A stretch of DNA of 60,205 nucleotides, taken from assembly GCA_003427395.1 (NCBI GenBank), contig BFEA01000108.1, positions 2,652,648 through 2,712,852 of the forward strand, given 5' to 3'. The notes under the pieces are model-generated. The model ran no database searches and was not told the origin of the DNA. It saw only the letters and a program-made list of their open reading frames with translations. This DNA comes from Chara braunii (lineage: Eukaryota > Streptophyta > Charophyceae > Charales > Characeae). Of the stretch, positions 10,835-21,019 are shown in pieces. Position numbers and translations under genes: made by a program. Position 1 is the stretch's first letter; each line of letters starts with the position of its first letter.

Positions 10835-11253
10835 GTAGGCGCTATCTCCGTTTGGTTTTTTTCCCTTTCCCGAATAAGAAAGGTATTTAAATATTCAGGA
10901 AAGGGTAAAAAAGTTAAAAAAACAAAACGGTCAAAAAAAAAAAAAAAAAAACGGAGATAGCACCTACTGCAGTAATTGCCGAGCTATGCAGTTCCCAACA
11001 GACTGGGAGGACAGTGGTGGGAGCAGGCCCTGGGGGGAGGTCCCACTAGCAAGGAGGATTGGATTGAATGCCTGAATCCGGTCGCGTTTTTGGAGAGAGG
11101 CAGAAAATCGGGATTGATCTGCTTTTCTGCATCTCTGGATAAAACACATGCAGATTCAGGTGCTTGATCCAATCCTCTTTGCTAGTGGGACCTCGCCCCA
11201 GGTGTCTCTGAAGCACCCCATCTAGGGAGCATTGCGATTCTACACTGGGGCTG

Positions 11254-11490
11254 AGGTGGCATTCAGGAGGTCTTGGGCTCAATCCCCATTGGCCTCATGT
11301 ACCTTCCTGGGCATGCTTGGCGCCCGCCACCTAGAGATAGCCTTTTGGTCCCCCCAGTTGGCATTAAAAAGCAGTCTCTGCTGAGGTTCATAGGGGGAGG
11401 CCTGGGAGGGGTAATCGCGGAGGCACAGCGACTGGCCACTCAGATGATGCTCGGTCCCTCTGCTACCAGCTGACCCCTGGCCGGTGTTCC
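11254..11490 (+). mobile_element. tRNA-derived SINE, 5' truncated
   Basis: Matches the SINE at 59.65 kb from GTGGCATTCAGGAGGTCTTG through a pol III B box (GGGCTCAATCC, about 11275-11285) and on to CTGACCCCTGGCC. The A-box part is missing: the match begins exactly where the right arm of the foldback ends. No A tail is visible. Confidence 0.75.
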
Positions 11491-11649
11491 CCATTGGGGG
11501 TTCCCTGAAGGCAATAAGGACACCCTGGGCTGAAAAGGCCACCCGATGTCAGTTTAGAAACAAGAGTGAATTTACCTGGGCTGGCTAGTCCGATGATCAT
11601 ACCTCAAGATCGCCTTTTTCAAAAAAAAAAACAAAGATTTAATATCAGG

Positions 11650-11711
11650 ATATCATTAAAATTGGAACGATGCAGAGAATAGTAGTATCGCCCCTTCTCA
11701 AGGATGCAGAT
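11650..11711 (+). pseudogene. Degenerate internal U6 snRNA fragment
   Basis: About 60 bases follow the U6 order (TTAAAATTGGAACGAT, then CAGAGAA, then a diverged CCCCTTCTCAAGGATG). Both U6 ends are missing and several substitutions are present. An A-rich run lies just upstream (about 11622-11640), but no tail follows. Confidence 0.75.
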
Positions 11712-11844
11712 TTTTGCCGTTCCCACACCAGTACACCACATGTCGGCCTGCGGGTGTCAGCATGAAACCCGCACCACTTCGGAGGCTACCGATTTGTGGG
11801 CCTGGCTGCGCGGTGCCTCCGAGTTTTACTTGTGGTGACAAAAA

Positions 11845-12031
11845 CTTTCTGCAAGGCGGGGGCTGTGTACTAGCGGTTTAAACAGCCAGTACAGGGCCGC
11901 AGCCTTGCTGAAAAGAAAACTCATCGCCTACAAAAGTTTCAGAGGCCCAGCACCATAGATAAATTGAATTGGCGGCGGGTGGCCTCCGAAAAGGGGCCCC
12001 GGCCAATAGCTGGATGTACTGGTGGTTTAAT
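11845..12031. mobile_element. TTAA-flanked MITE ends (partial copies)
   Basis: Two right-type ends of the TACTGGTGGT-TTAA family lie here: a variant TACTAGCGGTTTAA at about 11868-11882 and TACTGGTGGTTTAA at 12017-12030. The second is preceded by the family's subterminal phrase CCAATAGCTGG. Left ends are not clear, so these are fragments or rearranged copies. A variant end with similar left flank recurs near 13742-13755. Confidence 0.55.
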
Positions 12032-12142
12032 CGGTAACAAGCCACAATTTTAGGAAATGTACAGGTCACTACAGGAGTGCCCAAATTCAGCGTTTCTACT
12101 CTATTTTTTTTCACGGCCAATAGCTGGGCAAAATACTGGTGG

Positions 12143-12337
12143 TTAAACCACCAGTACATTTCCCAGCGATTTTGCTCCAATGCGCTTTGCATGCCGCCAA
12201 CTTTTGGGGGTTGGCAGCCAGAGCAAAACGGCTGGCAGCGCCAGCCAAAACGAGGCCCATGCTGGCTCGTTTTGTCTTTGGTGCACAAGGCGTTTGAGGC
12301 CCTGGGCAAAAGTGGATTGGAGGTACTGGTGGTCTAA
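12143..12337. mobile_element. TTAA-flanked MITE, about 195 bp
   Basis: The left terminus TTAAACCACCAGTA (12143-12156) faces a decayed right terminus TACTGGTGGTCTAA (12324-12337). The left end abuts another copy's right end, making a near-perfect palindrome at 12134-12156. The body differs from the 12429 copy, so this may be a second subfamily or a chance pairing of ends. Confidence 0.55.
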
Positions 12338-12428
12338 GAAATCCGAGCCACCAAATGTGTCACAGTGATTCCCCTGCCGCCACCACTCCTTTCCTAACAA
12401 GCACGCTCAGCCTTTCTGCGACCCCATG

Positions 12429-12548
12429 TTAAACCACCAGTACTTCCTAGAATCGCGCCATGATTTTAGGAAACGTACGGGCTACTAGAAACGTTTCTAC
12501 TTTTTTTTTTCCCACGGCCGATAGCTGGGCCAACTACTGGTGGTTTAA
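12429..12548. mobile_element. TTAA-flanked MITE, 120 bp
   Basis: A complete small element. TTAA plus the terminal inverted repeat ACCACCAGTA (left) and TACTGGTGGT plus TTAA (right) bound a body with a T run and the phrase CGGCCGATAGCTGGGCC. The same body, lacking a left end, is at about 12028-12145. An opposite-orientation copy is at 23891-24047. The TTAA on both sides could be a piggyBac-like target duplication, but no transposase is present. Confidence 0.7.
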
Positions 12549-12820
12549 CTGGAAGGCGGCTTTCCAATGTTGGGGTGGCCACTGGCAGTTTAAACCACCT
12601 CCCCATTCAAGCCTCTTTTTTCCAATGCGATCTGCTGCCCGACCGTAAAAACAAGAGCCGTCAATGGGCCCAAAATTGCCGGGCGGCACTAGCCTTTTCC
12701 GTCCACCAGGCTAGACTGGCAATTTGAGGCAGGACTACTGACGCGCGGGTAGAAGATGGGGAATGCTCTGATGGCTTAGATTTCCACTGGCTATCCAAGA
12801 TGGTACAGAAATTGAACCCG

Positions 12821-13113
12821 GAGCTTCTCTCCAGTTTCAGTGGAAGACCCACCATCTTTTCTCCCATTAATGTCCACAGTCACTCTTCTACTCCTCCCTC
12901 CCGTCCTTTCTACCTTCCTCTATTCACTCTTCCTCCCTCCATTACTCTCATTTCCTTTGAGCCGAAGCTTCTCTCCAGTTTGGTTGGAAGACCCACCATC
13001 TTTTCACCCATTTCTGTCCTCAGCCACTCTTCTACTCCTCCCTCCCTCCCTCCCATCCTTTCTTTCTACCTTCCTCTCTTCACTCTTCCTCTGTCCGTTT
13101 CTATCATTTCCTT
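12821..13113. repeat. About 144-bp pyrimidine-rich tandem duplication
   Basis: Two adjacent copies (from 12821 and 12965) share GCTTCTCTCCAGTTT, GGAAGACCCACCATCTTTTC and CATTTCCTTTGAGCCG. They differ by CCCT expansions in the second. Confidence 0.93.
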
Positions 13114-13829
13114 TGAGCCGCCAGTTCAGATGAGCCTAAGCTGATGAAGCTACCTCCCAAGGCTCACGAACCTGCAACTGCACTTTTTCAAAGTGCCCGG
13201 CCGCTTTCACTACCCGCCCCGACAAAAGTTGAGGCACTAGTGACTCAACAGTACAATGCGGCGGGCAGGCAAAAGAAAGGGGGGGGGAAAAAGAATATTC
13301 AGCATGATAGCACCCACATGTCCATAGGTTCGATTGGCTGTGCAAGAACCCCGTGGAGGGCGTTTAGAAATGATGCACAGGAAAGCATGACGACTTTTGG
13401 GACTCGATCGAGTGCTATTTTCATCACCTGGAGCCTATTGGCAAAAGCAACTGTAGGTGTAATAAACACTAAAAATCCTATAATGTCATGATGTGGTTGT
13501 TATCCGAAGACCCATCAAAGGTACCTCTGATCATCTACCGAAGCCCCAGTACCTCCAAGCCTTTACCAAAGATATTCCTAAAAATACACCCGTGCCTGGC
13601 GGCCTTCCACTGTGTGCCAAGCTTTGCCGAACCACCAACAGCGCACTTCTTTTCTCTTGGTGGCGCCAGCCATTGTCTGTCAGCCCCTAGCATCCGAAAT
13701 TTCCGTGGGTGATGAAAAGATTTTTCCACAACACTGGGGCCGTGTACTGGCGGTTTAACAGTGGGCCCTCCACATCATTAGTCGGCTGTGCAAAAGCACC
13801 GTGGACTCAGAGGACATTTTAATGATGCA
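13114..13829. other. No recognisable gene
   Basis: Contains a G run near 13279-13287 and a variant MITE end (TACTGGCGGTTTAA, about 13742-13755). Short frames only, without motifs. Confidence 0.55.
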
Positions 13830-14396
13830 CAAAGGGCCTCAGTCGACACCACTAGAGAACCCTAGAGTCTCAAGCGTTCCCTAATTCCAAAATCGCGATT
13901 AGTTTGACACACTAGTGTTTCTTTGTTCCATGTGCACTAGACAAATACTTGCCGCACTTAAAATGGAAGTGATGTCTGCAACCCCCGTCACGTTGTTTCA
14001 GGAGGGCACAAGGTCCTCTGGTCTGGGCAGCCCCAGGGTTCCAACACTACAGTCTTCCCCCGAATACAACGTACGGTCATTATGGCTGTATCTAGACTGA
14101 AAGATGCCTCAAATACAGCTATAACGACCGTGTGTTGTATTCGGGGGAAGACTGTAGAACTCGAGGTACCTCCATGGGGTACCTTGACCTCACGTGCAAT
14201 TTTTCCCCAGCCGCACTAGAGTTTCAAGGGCACGCACTAGAGGACACTTGAACTCAAGGTACCTCCATGGGGACCGCAAGGGCACGCACTCGAGAGCCTG
14301 GATGTGAAAACAAACCGGTGCCTTTATTAGGGAGGGGTGGAACAGAGATTTTTGCTCCAACACTTGAGTTGAAGTGGTGTCGAACGAGGCCCTTTG
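13830..14396. mobile_element. TIR element, about 567 bp, with a nested MITE
   Basis: The left end CAAAGGGCCTCAGTCGACAC and right end CGAACGAGGCCCTTTG are inverted copies (consensus CAAAGGGCCTCGTTCGACACCACT). No transposase; the body carries repeated CAAGGTACCTCCATGGGG and GGGCACGCACT phrases. A second, unrelated MITE is inserted at 14047-14157. A related element with the same type of termini is at 18541-18961. No target-site duplication was established. Confidence 0.65.
14047..14157. mobile_element. Hairpin MITE, 111 bp
   Basis: The ends CTACAGTCTTCCCCCGAATA and TATTCGGGGGAAGACTGTAG are perfect inverted repeats. Pairing continues inward through ACAAC/GTTGT and, less perfectly, through GGTCATTATGGCTGTAT and its complement. 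An older relative is at about 33552-33653. It is nested inside the 13830-14396 element and is younger than it. Confidence 0.85.
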
Positions 14397-15434
14397 TCAA
14401 AACATATTTACGATTACGGAACAGTCTGAAACGTCAGGGCAGTCAGAGACTCCGATTTCCTTATAGTACTCGTCACAGCTTTGCTACCTCCTAGCTCTAC
14501 CAAAGCTTTTCTTTTGCTTCGGCCGGAAGGAATCTTGACTGTCAGGGCTGCATTTCTCAAAGCTCTTGAAAAACCGCTGCTAATGGCAAGGTCCAATGGT
14601 AAGGTCTACCTAAGCTATGTTCAGTCTGACCTTATTTGGGAAGGTCTTCTAAACAAGTGTGAGGCCTGGTCGAATAAGCTTTGAGGCCTACTTGCCGCCC
14701 TGCTTGTTCAAAACACTGCCACCTGTCAAGCAATTCTTTCCAGCAAAGAGGAAGATAGAGCATCCCGATAGCTGTCAACTGAGAACTGTTAATCATGTGA
14801 AAAGATCATGCGAAACAAACTGTATTAGAGTTGTGCTTTACTGACCGTACTTCAGAGAATTCCCCTAATTAAGTTGCGGCACATAATAAAAGTTGGGGCT
14901 CCACCTACCAGGTCTTTCAAGGATTATTATGTAAAACCCACCCCCTTCTTTGCTACTACGGATGGGACAACACTGTCATGCCAGCGTCATCGCCTGATCG
15001 AATGGCCAAGCTGGGCTGCTGCTTTACCGCTGCACTGTAGCAAATACTTTCCCAGTGAGACCGCCTTGGCCCTTCTCCAATTTTATGATCGACCAACCTG
15101 CCTCAGGACCCACTCCAAGTGACTGCAACTGAAAATTTGAAGACCAGGGCGCCCATTTTGTGAAGAAGTTTTTTTGTGAAATGGAGCCTTAAAATTCCCC
15201 GAAGTAAGTCGGCGGAGCACAACTCTTAATTGTTGTTGGAAGGGAAACACTGCGGAATGCTACAGTTCGGCTTGGTCTGATCGGACATAGAATGCTTGGT
15301 GGGGCATATGCAGCCCTCTCGCCAACAATGATTGGATGGATTTTTCATGTGTTGATGGCCAGTTGACACACAAAGCTTGCACTGAGAAAAGTGGCAGACT
15401 GCACATAGATGACATGGAATCGAGCATGATTACT
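14397..15434. other. No recognisable gene
   Basis: About 1 kb of mixed sequence with frames of 82 codons or fewer and no motif, repeat family or RNA gene that I recognise. Confidence 0.55.
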
Positions 15435-15530
15435 AGGAACAAGCCAAGATTATGGACAAAATCTACATCAGTCTTCAAATTGAGGAACAAGCCAAGATTA
15501 TGGACAAAATCTACATCAGTCTTCAAATTG
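15435..15530. repeat. Exact 48-bp tandem duplication
   Basis: 15435-15482 and 15483-15530 are identical, beginning AGGAACAAGCCAAGATTATG. The perfect identity implies a recent event or an assembly effect. Confidence 0.96.
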
Positions 15531-15869
15531 GTCCAAAACGAAAAAAAGACCTAGTGAGTTGAACGTCCGAATGTCAAACCTCACTCTGTCGTGTCCATCC
15601 TCACCAACTCACAACCCACCATAGCTTGTTTTCCCCGTCGCATAACAGGCAACCTAGAATCCCTCAACTAGTTTCATCCATCCACATGGAATCATCAGGA
15701 AGGTGTACTGAGCAGATTACTTTTGCCGGAAGAGAGACTACTGGCCTTCTCTCCCCAGTATATGTGCGTTCACGTATGATTTTGCTTCATCCGCCCAAGT
15801 CACTGGAAAACTACTACATGTCCAGGTGCATCAAACCTTGGTAGGCGATAAAAGCTCGCACCCAAGTTC

Positions 15870-16490
15870 AAACTAGAGTTCTGAATATTCCCACGGCCTG
15901 AGAGAGTGTGTGGCCCGCAAGGGCACTTGTTTGTTTGGGAGGCCCACATGGACGGTACTTACCCGTGACTGTGACTTTGGGGTTGTAACGGGGAAAAACA
16001 CTGGCCGAAGGGGTGGCCTGGGGCAAGCTCAAGTAGCGTAGTGTCGGTACTGGTAGCACTTTAGTAGTAGGCCGAGCAGAAGAAGACAAAAAGTAAGTGC
16101 CTCTAGGAGATCGTGTAGGCCTAGGGCCTGTAGAGTAGATATCAGGCCTGCAATGATGTTTCCCTCTGAAGGGGAGGAGGTAACGGTTGCTTGGAGGCCG
16201 CCCAGCCTGGGGTGAGCCGCTATATCTCCAGGTTGAGCAAGAGGTTCAGCCTCATTTGCTGCATGCAAGTTTGGGCATCACGCTGCTGGAGTGCCTGGTG
16301 GAGAGTGCTAGTGTTCAGCATTGGGGGGAAGAGTGTCGGGCCTTACACCTTGGCTATGGTGGCCAGCGCCTAGTAGTAGGAGGAGAGGGGAGCGCCAGAG
16401 GTACTTACCTGGCTAAGGTGGACGCCATCTTCATCACCTTTCTAGACGCTGCATCTGGAAGGCCCTAGTTGGGGAACCGCTGCGTCAAGA
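15870..16490 (-). other. Possible minus-strand exon fragments
   Basis: On the minus strand two strong splice-donor sequences occur: CCAG|GTAAGTAC (exon side from 16409 upward) and CACGG|GTAAGTACC (exon side from 15963 upward). Sequence upstream of each donor can be read without stops for short distances and has a coding-like look (for example ALQQRDAQTCMQQMRLNLLL near 16240-16300). I could not join the pieces in a consistent phase. No family is recognised. This could be a fragment of a spliced gene or element gene, or chance. Confidence 0.25.
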
Positions 16491-16612
16491 AGCTTTGAGG
16501 CAGAGCCAGGCATGACGGCCTGAGAGGAAAAGGACATAACTGCTTTTGCGTTGCCTTTATGTTAGGCAGAAAAATAAAGTGAACAACTTTTGCCTTGGGA
16601 TAATGTTGTTGA

Positions 16613-16672
16613 TACTGGTAGCTCGCAAGGCTCATAACCTTGAGGTCATAGGTTCAAATCCTATCTCCGCCA
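16613..16672 (+). pseudogene. Plastid-type initiator tRNA (trnfM-CAU) fragment
   Basis: From TGGTAGCTCGCAAGG onward the sequence follows plastid trnfM-CAU. The anticodon arm CAAGG-CTCATAA-CCTTG carries CAT. A T arm closed by ATAGG/CCTAT around TTCAAAT follows, and then the 3' acceptor half TCTCCGCCA. The 5' acceptor strand and the D-stem start are not recognisable upstream, so the molecule could not fold fully. An organelle DNA insertion is the simplest reading; a bacterial or mitochondrial origin is less likely. Confidence 0.75.
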
Positions 16673-17239
16673 ATACAATAAATTCAATGCTTTTAACTGC
16701 TAAAAATGGAGTTGTCCGGGACCCCGACTGTCCGGCCAGGACGTCTTGCCATCAGACAACTGGTAACATAGCTTAGTAGTCCACCATAGCCTAGGCCTGG
16801 ATGAAGACAGAAAGGAAGGTGGCCATGGCTATGGTGGGCCTCTTATTGTGCTGGCAGTAGAAAAGGGATTCAGGCATTGATTCTGGTTCTGCCAGTCATC
16901 ATTATTATTATTTATTATTATTATCATTTATTTTTTGAATGAGAGAGGAGGAGATAACGGGTAGGAGTTGGTTGGCGAAGAAGGGGCAATTATGATTGGT
17001 CTTTTGCTGGTGTGCATCTTCTTTCTTTATTGTTGCTGTTGTTCTTCTTTACCTCTCTCTCCTCTCAAGTTCATTCATTTCTTTTTAGAATTCGACAGCA
17101 TTGTACTACACTTCGAAATTGGCCAGGATCGTAACAGCCTTTCACCTTGGTCTGCTTCTTCTTCTTTGATTTCACTCGCTGTTTCTCCTCATGTAGTCTT
17201 CAAACTCATTTCAGTGCCTCCTCCGTGTATTCACCTGCG
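16673..17239. other. No gene; ATT microsatellite
   Basis: An ATT/ATTT-type run sits at about 16899-16938. The rest shows nothing beyond short frames. Confidence 0.6.
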
Positions 17240-17819
17240 TCATCCGACAATAATGATACCTCGTCTTCTTCGCTCTCTGACTTCTTGCTGGAGTCCACTA
17301 CCTCTCCTGCATTCTCCACTTCTTTTTCCCTTTATTGATCTTCCTTCAAGTTGCCTCTCTGAACTCGCTCGCCTCGTTGGTGACTTTGCTGTTGTTTTGC
17401 TGCCTCCATATCCACTTCTTTTCCCGCTTCTGTATTCGTCGCTTCTTTTGCCACATCCGCCTTCGCTTGCGTCTGCTGCCTCCACTTCTCTTTGATATCA
17501 GCTTGCAACTGCATCCTCATTTCGTCCGTCGTCCTTGCAAGATCTAACTCACGTTTTCTGTCCAAGTTTTTTCTGCTCTTCCTTGTCCGTTCTCTCGCAT
17601 TCTCTTTTCTTTTTCTCTCATCATGTGGCGAACCCCTCTGACACAATATGACACCCGGTCTGACACCACGGCAGACTGTACTTCCGTTGACTTTTTGAAC
17701 TCGGCGTGGTTTTCATTACCGACGCGTGTTTTTTTTGCCCATTCCATACCCAAAGGTGACATGAATGTACTTACCCCTATTTTGTTTATGTTGTTCACAC
17801 TTCCCGCTCCTCCGTACAT
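17240..17819 (-). pseudogene. Charged, coiled-coil-like coding relic
   Basis: Overlapping minus-strand frames (17819-17544, 17646-17332, 17485-17240) encode Lys/Arg/Glu/Gln-rich sequence. Examples are RDLARTTDEMRMQLQADIKE-type text and MMREKEKRMRENG, with frame changes between pieces. A-rich helical composition of this kind suits a gag or ORF1 coiled coil. No zinc knuckle or enzyme motif is visible and the family is unknown. The opposite strand is pyrimidine-rich, so compositional bias explains part of the open frame. Confidence 0.35.
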
Positions 17820-18540
17820 TCTCTTTTGTGCAGTCCTTCCCCAGCTACAGTTATCTGACCTTGACTTATCTTAGTTAAGGGCTGCCCTGCTCTAGACTAG
17901 TTCTACTAGTATTCTATGCATGTTTTTCTCTCATATTCGTATTCCCATGTGACGTAGCCAAAAGCTTCGAAAACTGCGGTTACTTTACTCCTGAGAGTGG
18001 CAGACTGCGGCCGCACATTCATGACGACACCACAGCACTCTACTCGACACATGCAAGTCAAACATTGTTTTCTTTTTTGAGAACAAAGTGGAAAATAGGT
18101 GCACGGCGTTTCGTAATTTAGGAAATAGTTTGGAAATCATCCTGAACCAACAGTCGAGCTTCTACTGCTGGCTGAGAAACGAGTTTCAATCGCACTAGCC
18201 CACTGGGTAACAGCTTAGTAAAGGATGACCAAGCTAATGATGCTTAGCAAGTCTTTTCATACGATCAGCCAAGACGCTGAAAGAGACCTGGCCCGCCAGG
18301 GATCACACATCATGAGTCCCTGCCCTCCAAACCACCATACATGATGGTTCCCCATTTCGCACAAAAGGCTTGGACTTCAGTTTCAAATGAGCTCTTAGAC
18401 TAGCTGTATCCGCCCCAGCACCTCAACACAGGCTCTACTAACCCGAACCAGTTATATCTTCCCAGCGAAAAGGAGGCAGTCTTGACTTTGCAGACTTGGA
18501 TGTAGTAGTACTGTGGAAGCCTAAACCACTCTTTCCCGGC
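17820..18540. other. No recognisable gene
   Basis: Mixed sequence without open frames of note, repeats or motifs that I can name. Confidence 0.55.
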
Positions 18541-18961
18541 CTAAGGGACTCGTTCCACACCACGTGAATTCAAGAGCGAAGCGAAAAATCATCATTCCCC
18601 TCCGCCCCCCCCCCCCCCTCCTCTAGAGCGACTCGCTTTGTTTTCACTTTTTTGCATCCCAAGGGTGCGCCCTTGAAACTCAAGGGCGACAAGCCAAAAT
18701 TACCCTTGATTTCAAGTCAAGTGCCAGCGAATACCACCAGAACTCCAAGTGGGGCCTTCTTTTGTTTTTCTTTTTTCCCGCAGGCGATCCTGGTCCAGGA
18801 TTGGTCAAGCCGTGGAGTTTGGTTTCAAGTGCAACCTGTTCAAGGGTTTCCTCAAGTGTACATGGAACCATAAATTGAGTAAGTGCAAATTAATCACAAT
18901 TTCTCGTTTAGTGTGCACTTGAAGCTAAAGTATTTTCAAGTGGTGCCAAACGAGGCTCTAA
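18541..18961. mobile_element. TIR element, about 421 bp
   Basis: The left terminus CTAAGGGACTCGTTCCACAC and the complement of the right terminus (CTTAGAGCCTCGTTTGGCAC) align, with the same GCCTCGTT-n-CACCACT core as the element at 13830-14396. It is non-coding, with repeated CAAGTG/CAAGGG words and a C run at about 18606-18619. Confidence 0.6.
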
Positions 18962-19435
18962 GTCTTCAAACATGTCTGTTGCGTGACCCTGGACTTGTTG
19001 AGCTTGGGCGTTGGTAGCAAGATCCTCATAGGATTGACGAGGGTAGTGGCAGGTGTATGGCTCAGATGTTGAGAACTGTGCACAGGTGGGAGGGCACACC
19101 TGACAGTCAATACTCCCTCAGGGGAGGAACAAATGATGTCAGGGGTCTCTTGGCCATAGCGAGGGGAAGGGGAATGCTCCAAGTTTGGTGGAATAGGAAC
19201 CAGCTGGCGCTCCGCGGAATAGAATAAAACATATTAAGAAAAAAGTTAAACAAATGAATGATGGGGAAATGAGAAACAAAAAGGAAGAACACAACATCCA
19301 TATGGCGGTCCTTGATGTTACACCTCAGCAGGGATCTTTGGATCTGACAGCCCTCGCTGTTAGACCTGCCCAGCGGGGGCGGCAACTATCCTTAAATCTT
19401 GCAATGATCACATAGCATGATAACTTATAGTACAA
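18962..19435. other. No recognisable gene
   Basis: AT-rich on the right; short frames only, no motif. Confidence 0.5.
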
Positions 19436-19535
19436 ATGCCATGGCATTTAGGGGTTTTGTTGCCCGCTTCAAGCAATTGTAGTACAAAAGATGCCATTGC
19501 ATTTAGGGGTTCTGTTGCCCCCTTCAAGCAAGATT
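19436..19535. repeat. Two-copy tandem repeat, diverged
   Basis: The phrase GCATTTAGGGGTTYTGTTGCC followed by CTTCAAGCAA occurs twice about 60 bp apart, each preceded by 'tagtacaaa' and 'atgcca'. Confidence 0.8.
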
Positions 19536-19787
19536 TTCATTTCATATTTAATGAATGCATGGTGACTCAATCGAGAGCTCAGCTGACACCTGCTGAAGGC
19601 TTTCCAGATTTGTTCCCGCCTTCAGCAATGGCAATTGTGGATATGCAGTGGTTTGGTCAAGCAAGCTAAGGAAGAGGAATATGTATGATGATACTTGTCA
19701 GAATTTTACTCAGAGAGTAGGCAAGCTGGAAACGTCTGGTTATATCTGGCAGTCCTCAGAGGATTGAAGAGGCAGGCCTCAGCTCTC

Positions 19788-19857
19788 TTGTCACACACTT
19801 ATTTTCCCAAAACAAACAATGTTGTCACACAATTATTTTCCCAAAACAAACAATGTT
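19788..19857. repeat. About 33-bp tandem duplication
   Basis: Two adjacent copies of TGTCACACAMTTATTTTCCC plus AAAACAAACAATGT. Confidence 0.9.
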
Positions 19858-19935
19858 CGGACTGTACGAGGGACGCTGGGTCCGCATCCAGCAGGCGCTG
19901 CTCCCCACCAATAGATCGGAGCCACAATCCAGTCT
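19858..19935 (-). repeat. Repeat shared with the right end of the window
   Basis: On the minus strand this contains ATCTATTGGTGGGGAGCA and ACCCAGCGTCCCTCGTA. These match 59915-59970 (ATCTATTCGTGGGGAGCA, CCCAGCGTCCCTTATGA), the sequence downstream of the SINE there. It may be the 3' part of that SINE family or a separate repeat. Confidence 0.5.
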
Positions 19936-21019
19936 GCTAGGGGTGCATGTACTTACCATCGCTCCTGGCAGACTTCGTGGGTGTTTTCTCTACGGGTATG
20001 AAAAAGAAACATGTCTGGCAGTGTCACGCTTTCAGTTTTGAAAGGGCAAAAAAAACGTGTGGGCAATAAAACCGTGTGCGGACTTTGAAAAGGGCGATAC
20101 TGGTAGGAATGGCTGTGGACGGCGTGTGATTTTGTTGCCCTTCTCAAACTCAGCAGGCGAGTTTGTAGTCCTTTTCAAACTCAGCACGCAAGTTTGTTGC
20201 TCGCGTGTGATTTTGTCGCATGTTCAAACTCATCTGTGCCACAACCGAACTTGCCCCAAAAAACAAATACCATTGCATTTACGGATATGCGGAGCACTGA
20301 TACATAGCATGTTAATATCTTGTAAACGAATTAGATTATGTTATAAGAAATTCAGAATAATATTTGTATAATCCACGAAAGCAACATGAAAGCAATGAAA
20401 ACAGACTCTGGGGTACTTTCAATGAGACTGCTTAACACCGCTTACTAAATAGAAAGGGATGACCGACTTCCAAATAAAAACTGAAAAAATAACATGTGGA
20501 CTTGTTTCCACCTCAGGTCAAAGCCCCATAAATGGGGTTTACGCCCCTTGAAAGTGGAAAGAAGTCAGCACCCCCTAAGACTACCTGTGAAAGAACATTC
20601 AATCCAACAAGGCCAAGCCCCTTTAAAGACAGCAGCCACAACCACCAATCAGCAGAGAACCAACATCCACCTCAAATGGAAAGATTTGAGGAAAGACAGT
20701 GACTGACCTACGAGTCCAGACTCCCGACAAAGAATGGACAGTAACAGATAGATAAAGGGCCTCACCACACCGCTCACAAAACGAGAAAAGAGAGTGCACT
20801 TCCTGCAGAAATGGCAAGCTGCATCCATTACTATTCACAGTCGTGGGTGAAACGTTCCACATTGTTTGGGAAGACGCACGTGCATTTTTCTCGTTTCGGG
20901 AGTGGTGTGGCAATCCCCCAAGTACAACCTCCTGTAATGTTGGGGACCTGAGGTACATGAGCTCAAAGTATTGAGAAATCTTTAGTGAAATCCAGTACAG
21001 GTCCTAGTGCTGCCGGACA
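19936..21019. other. No recognisable gene
   Basis: Contains a local repeat of CAAACTCAGCA and GTGTGATTTTGT at about 20127-20235. The rest is unremarkable, with frames of 111 codons or fewer. Confidence 0.5.

Larger units (their letters stand above)
10331..11253. mobile_element. Foldback element carrying a U6 insertion
   Basis: The left arm (about 10331-10617) and right arm (about 10966-11253) are inverted copies. For example, TGGGAACTGCGTAGCTCGGC on the left corresponds to GCCGAGCTATGCAGTTCCCA on the right. The centre is A/T-rich and is bounded by CTATCTCCG (10843-10851) and its complement (about 10951-10959). A U6 retropseudogene interrupts the left arm at 10714-10834, and a 92-bp tandem duplication lengthened that arm afterwards. 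No coding sequence. The element resembles a foldback or MITE-like unit. Confidence 0.8.

Noticed and set aside
16395-16412. U1 snRNA 5' end (GTACTTACCTGG)
   Set aside because: Only about 12 bases match and nothing after follows U1; the same bases are better read as a splice donor on the other strand.
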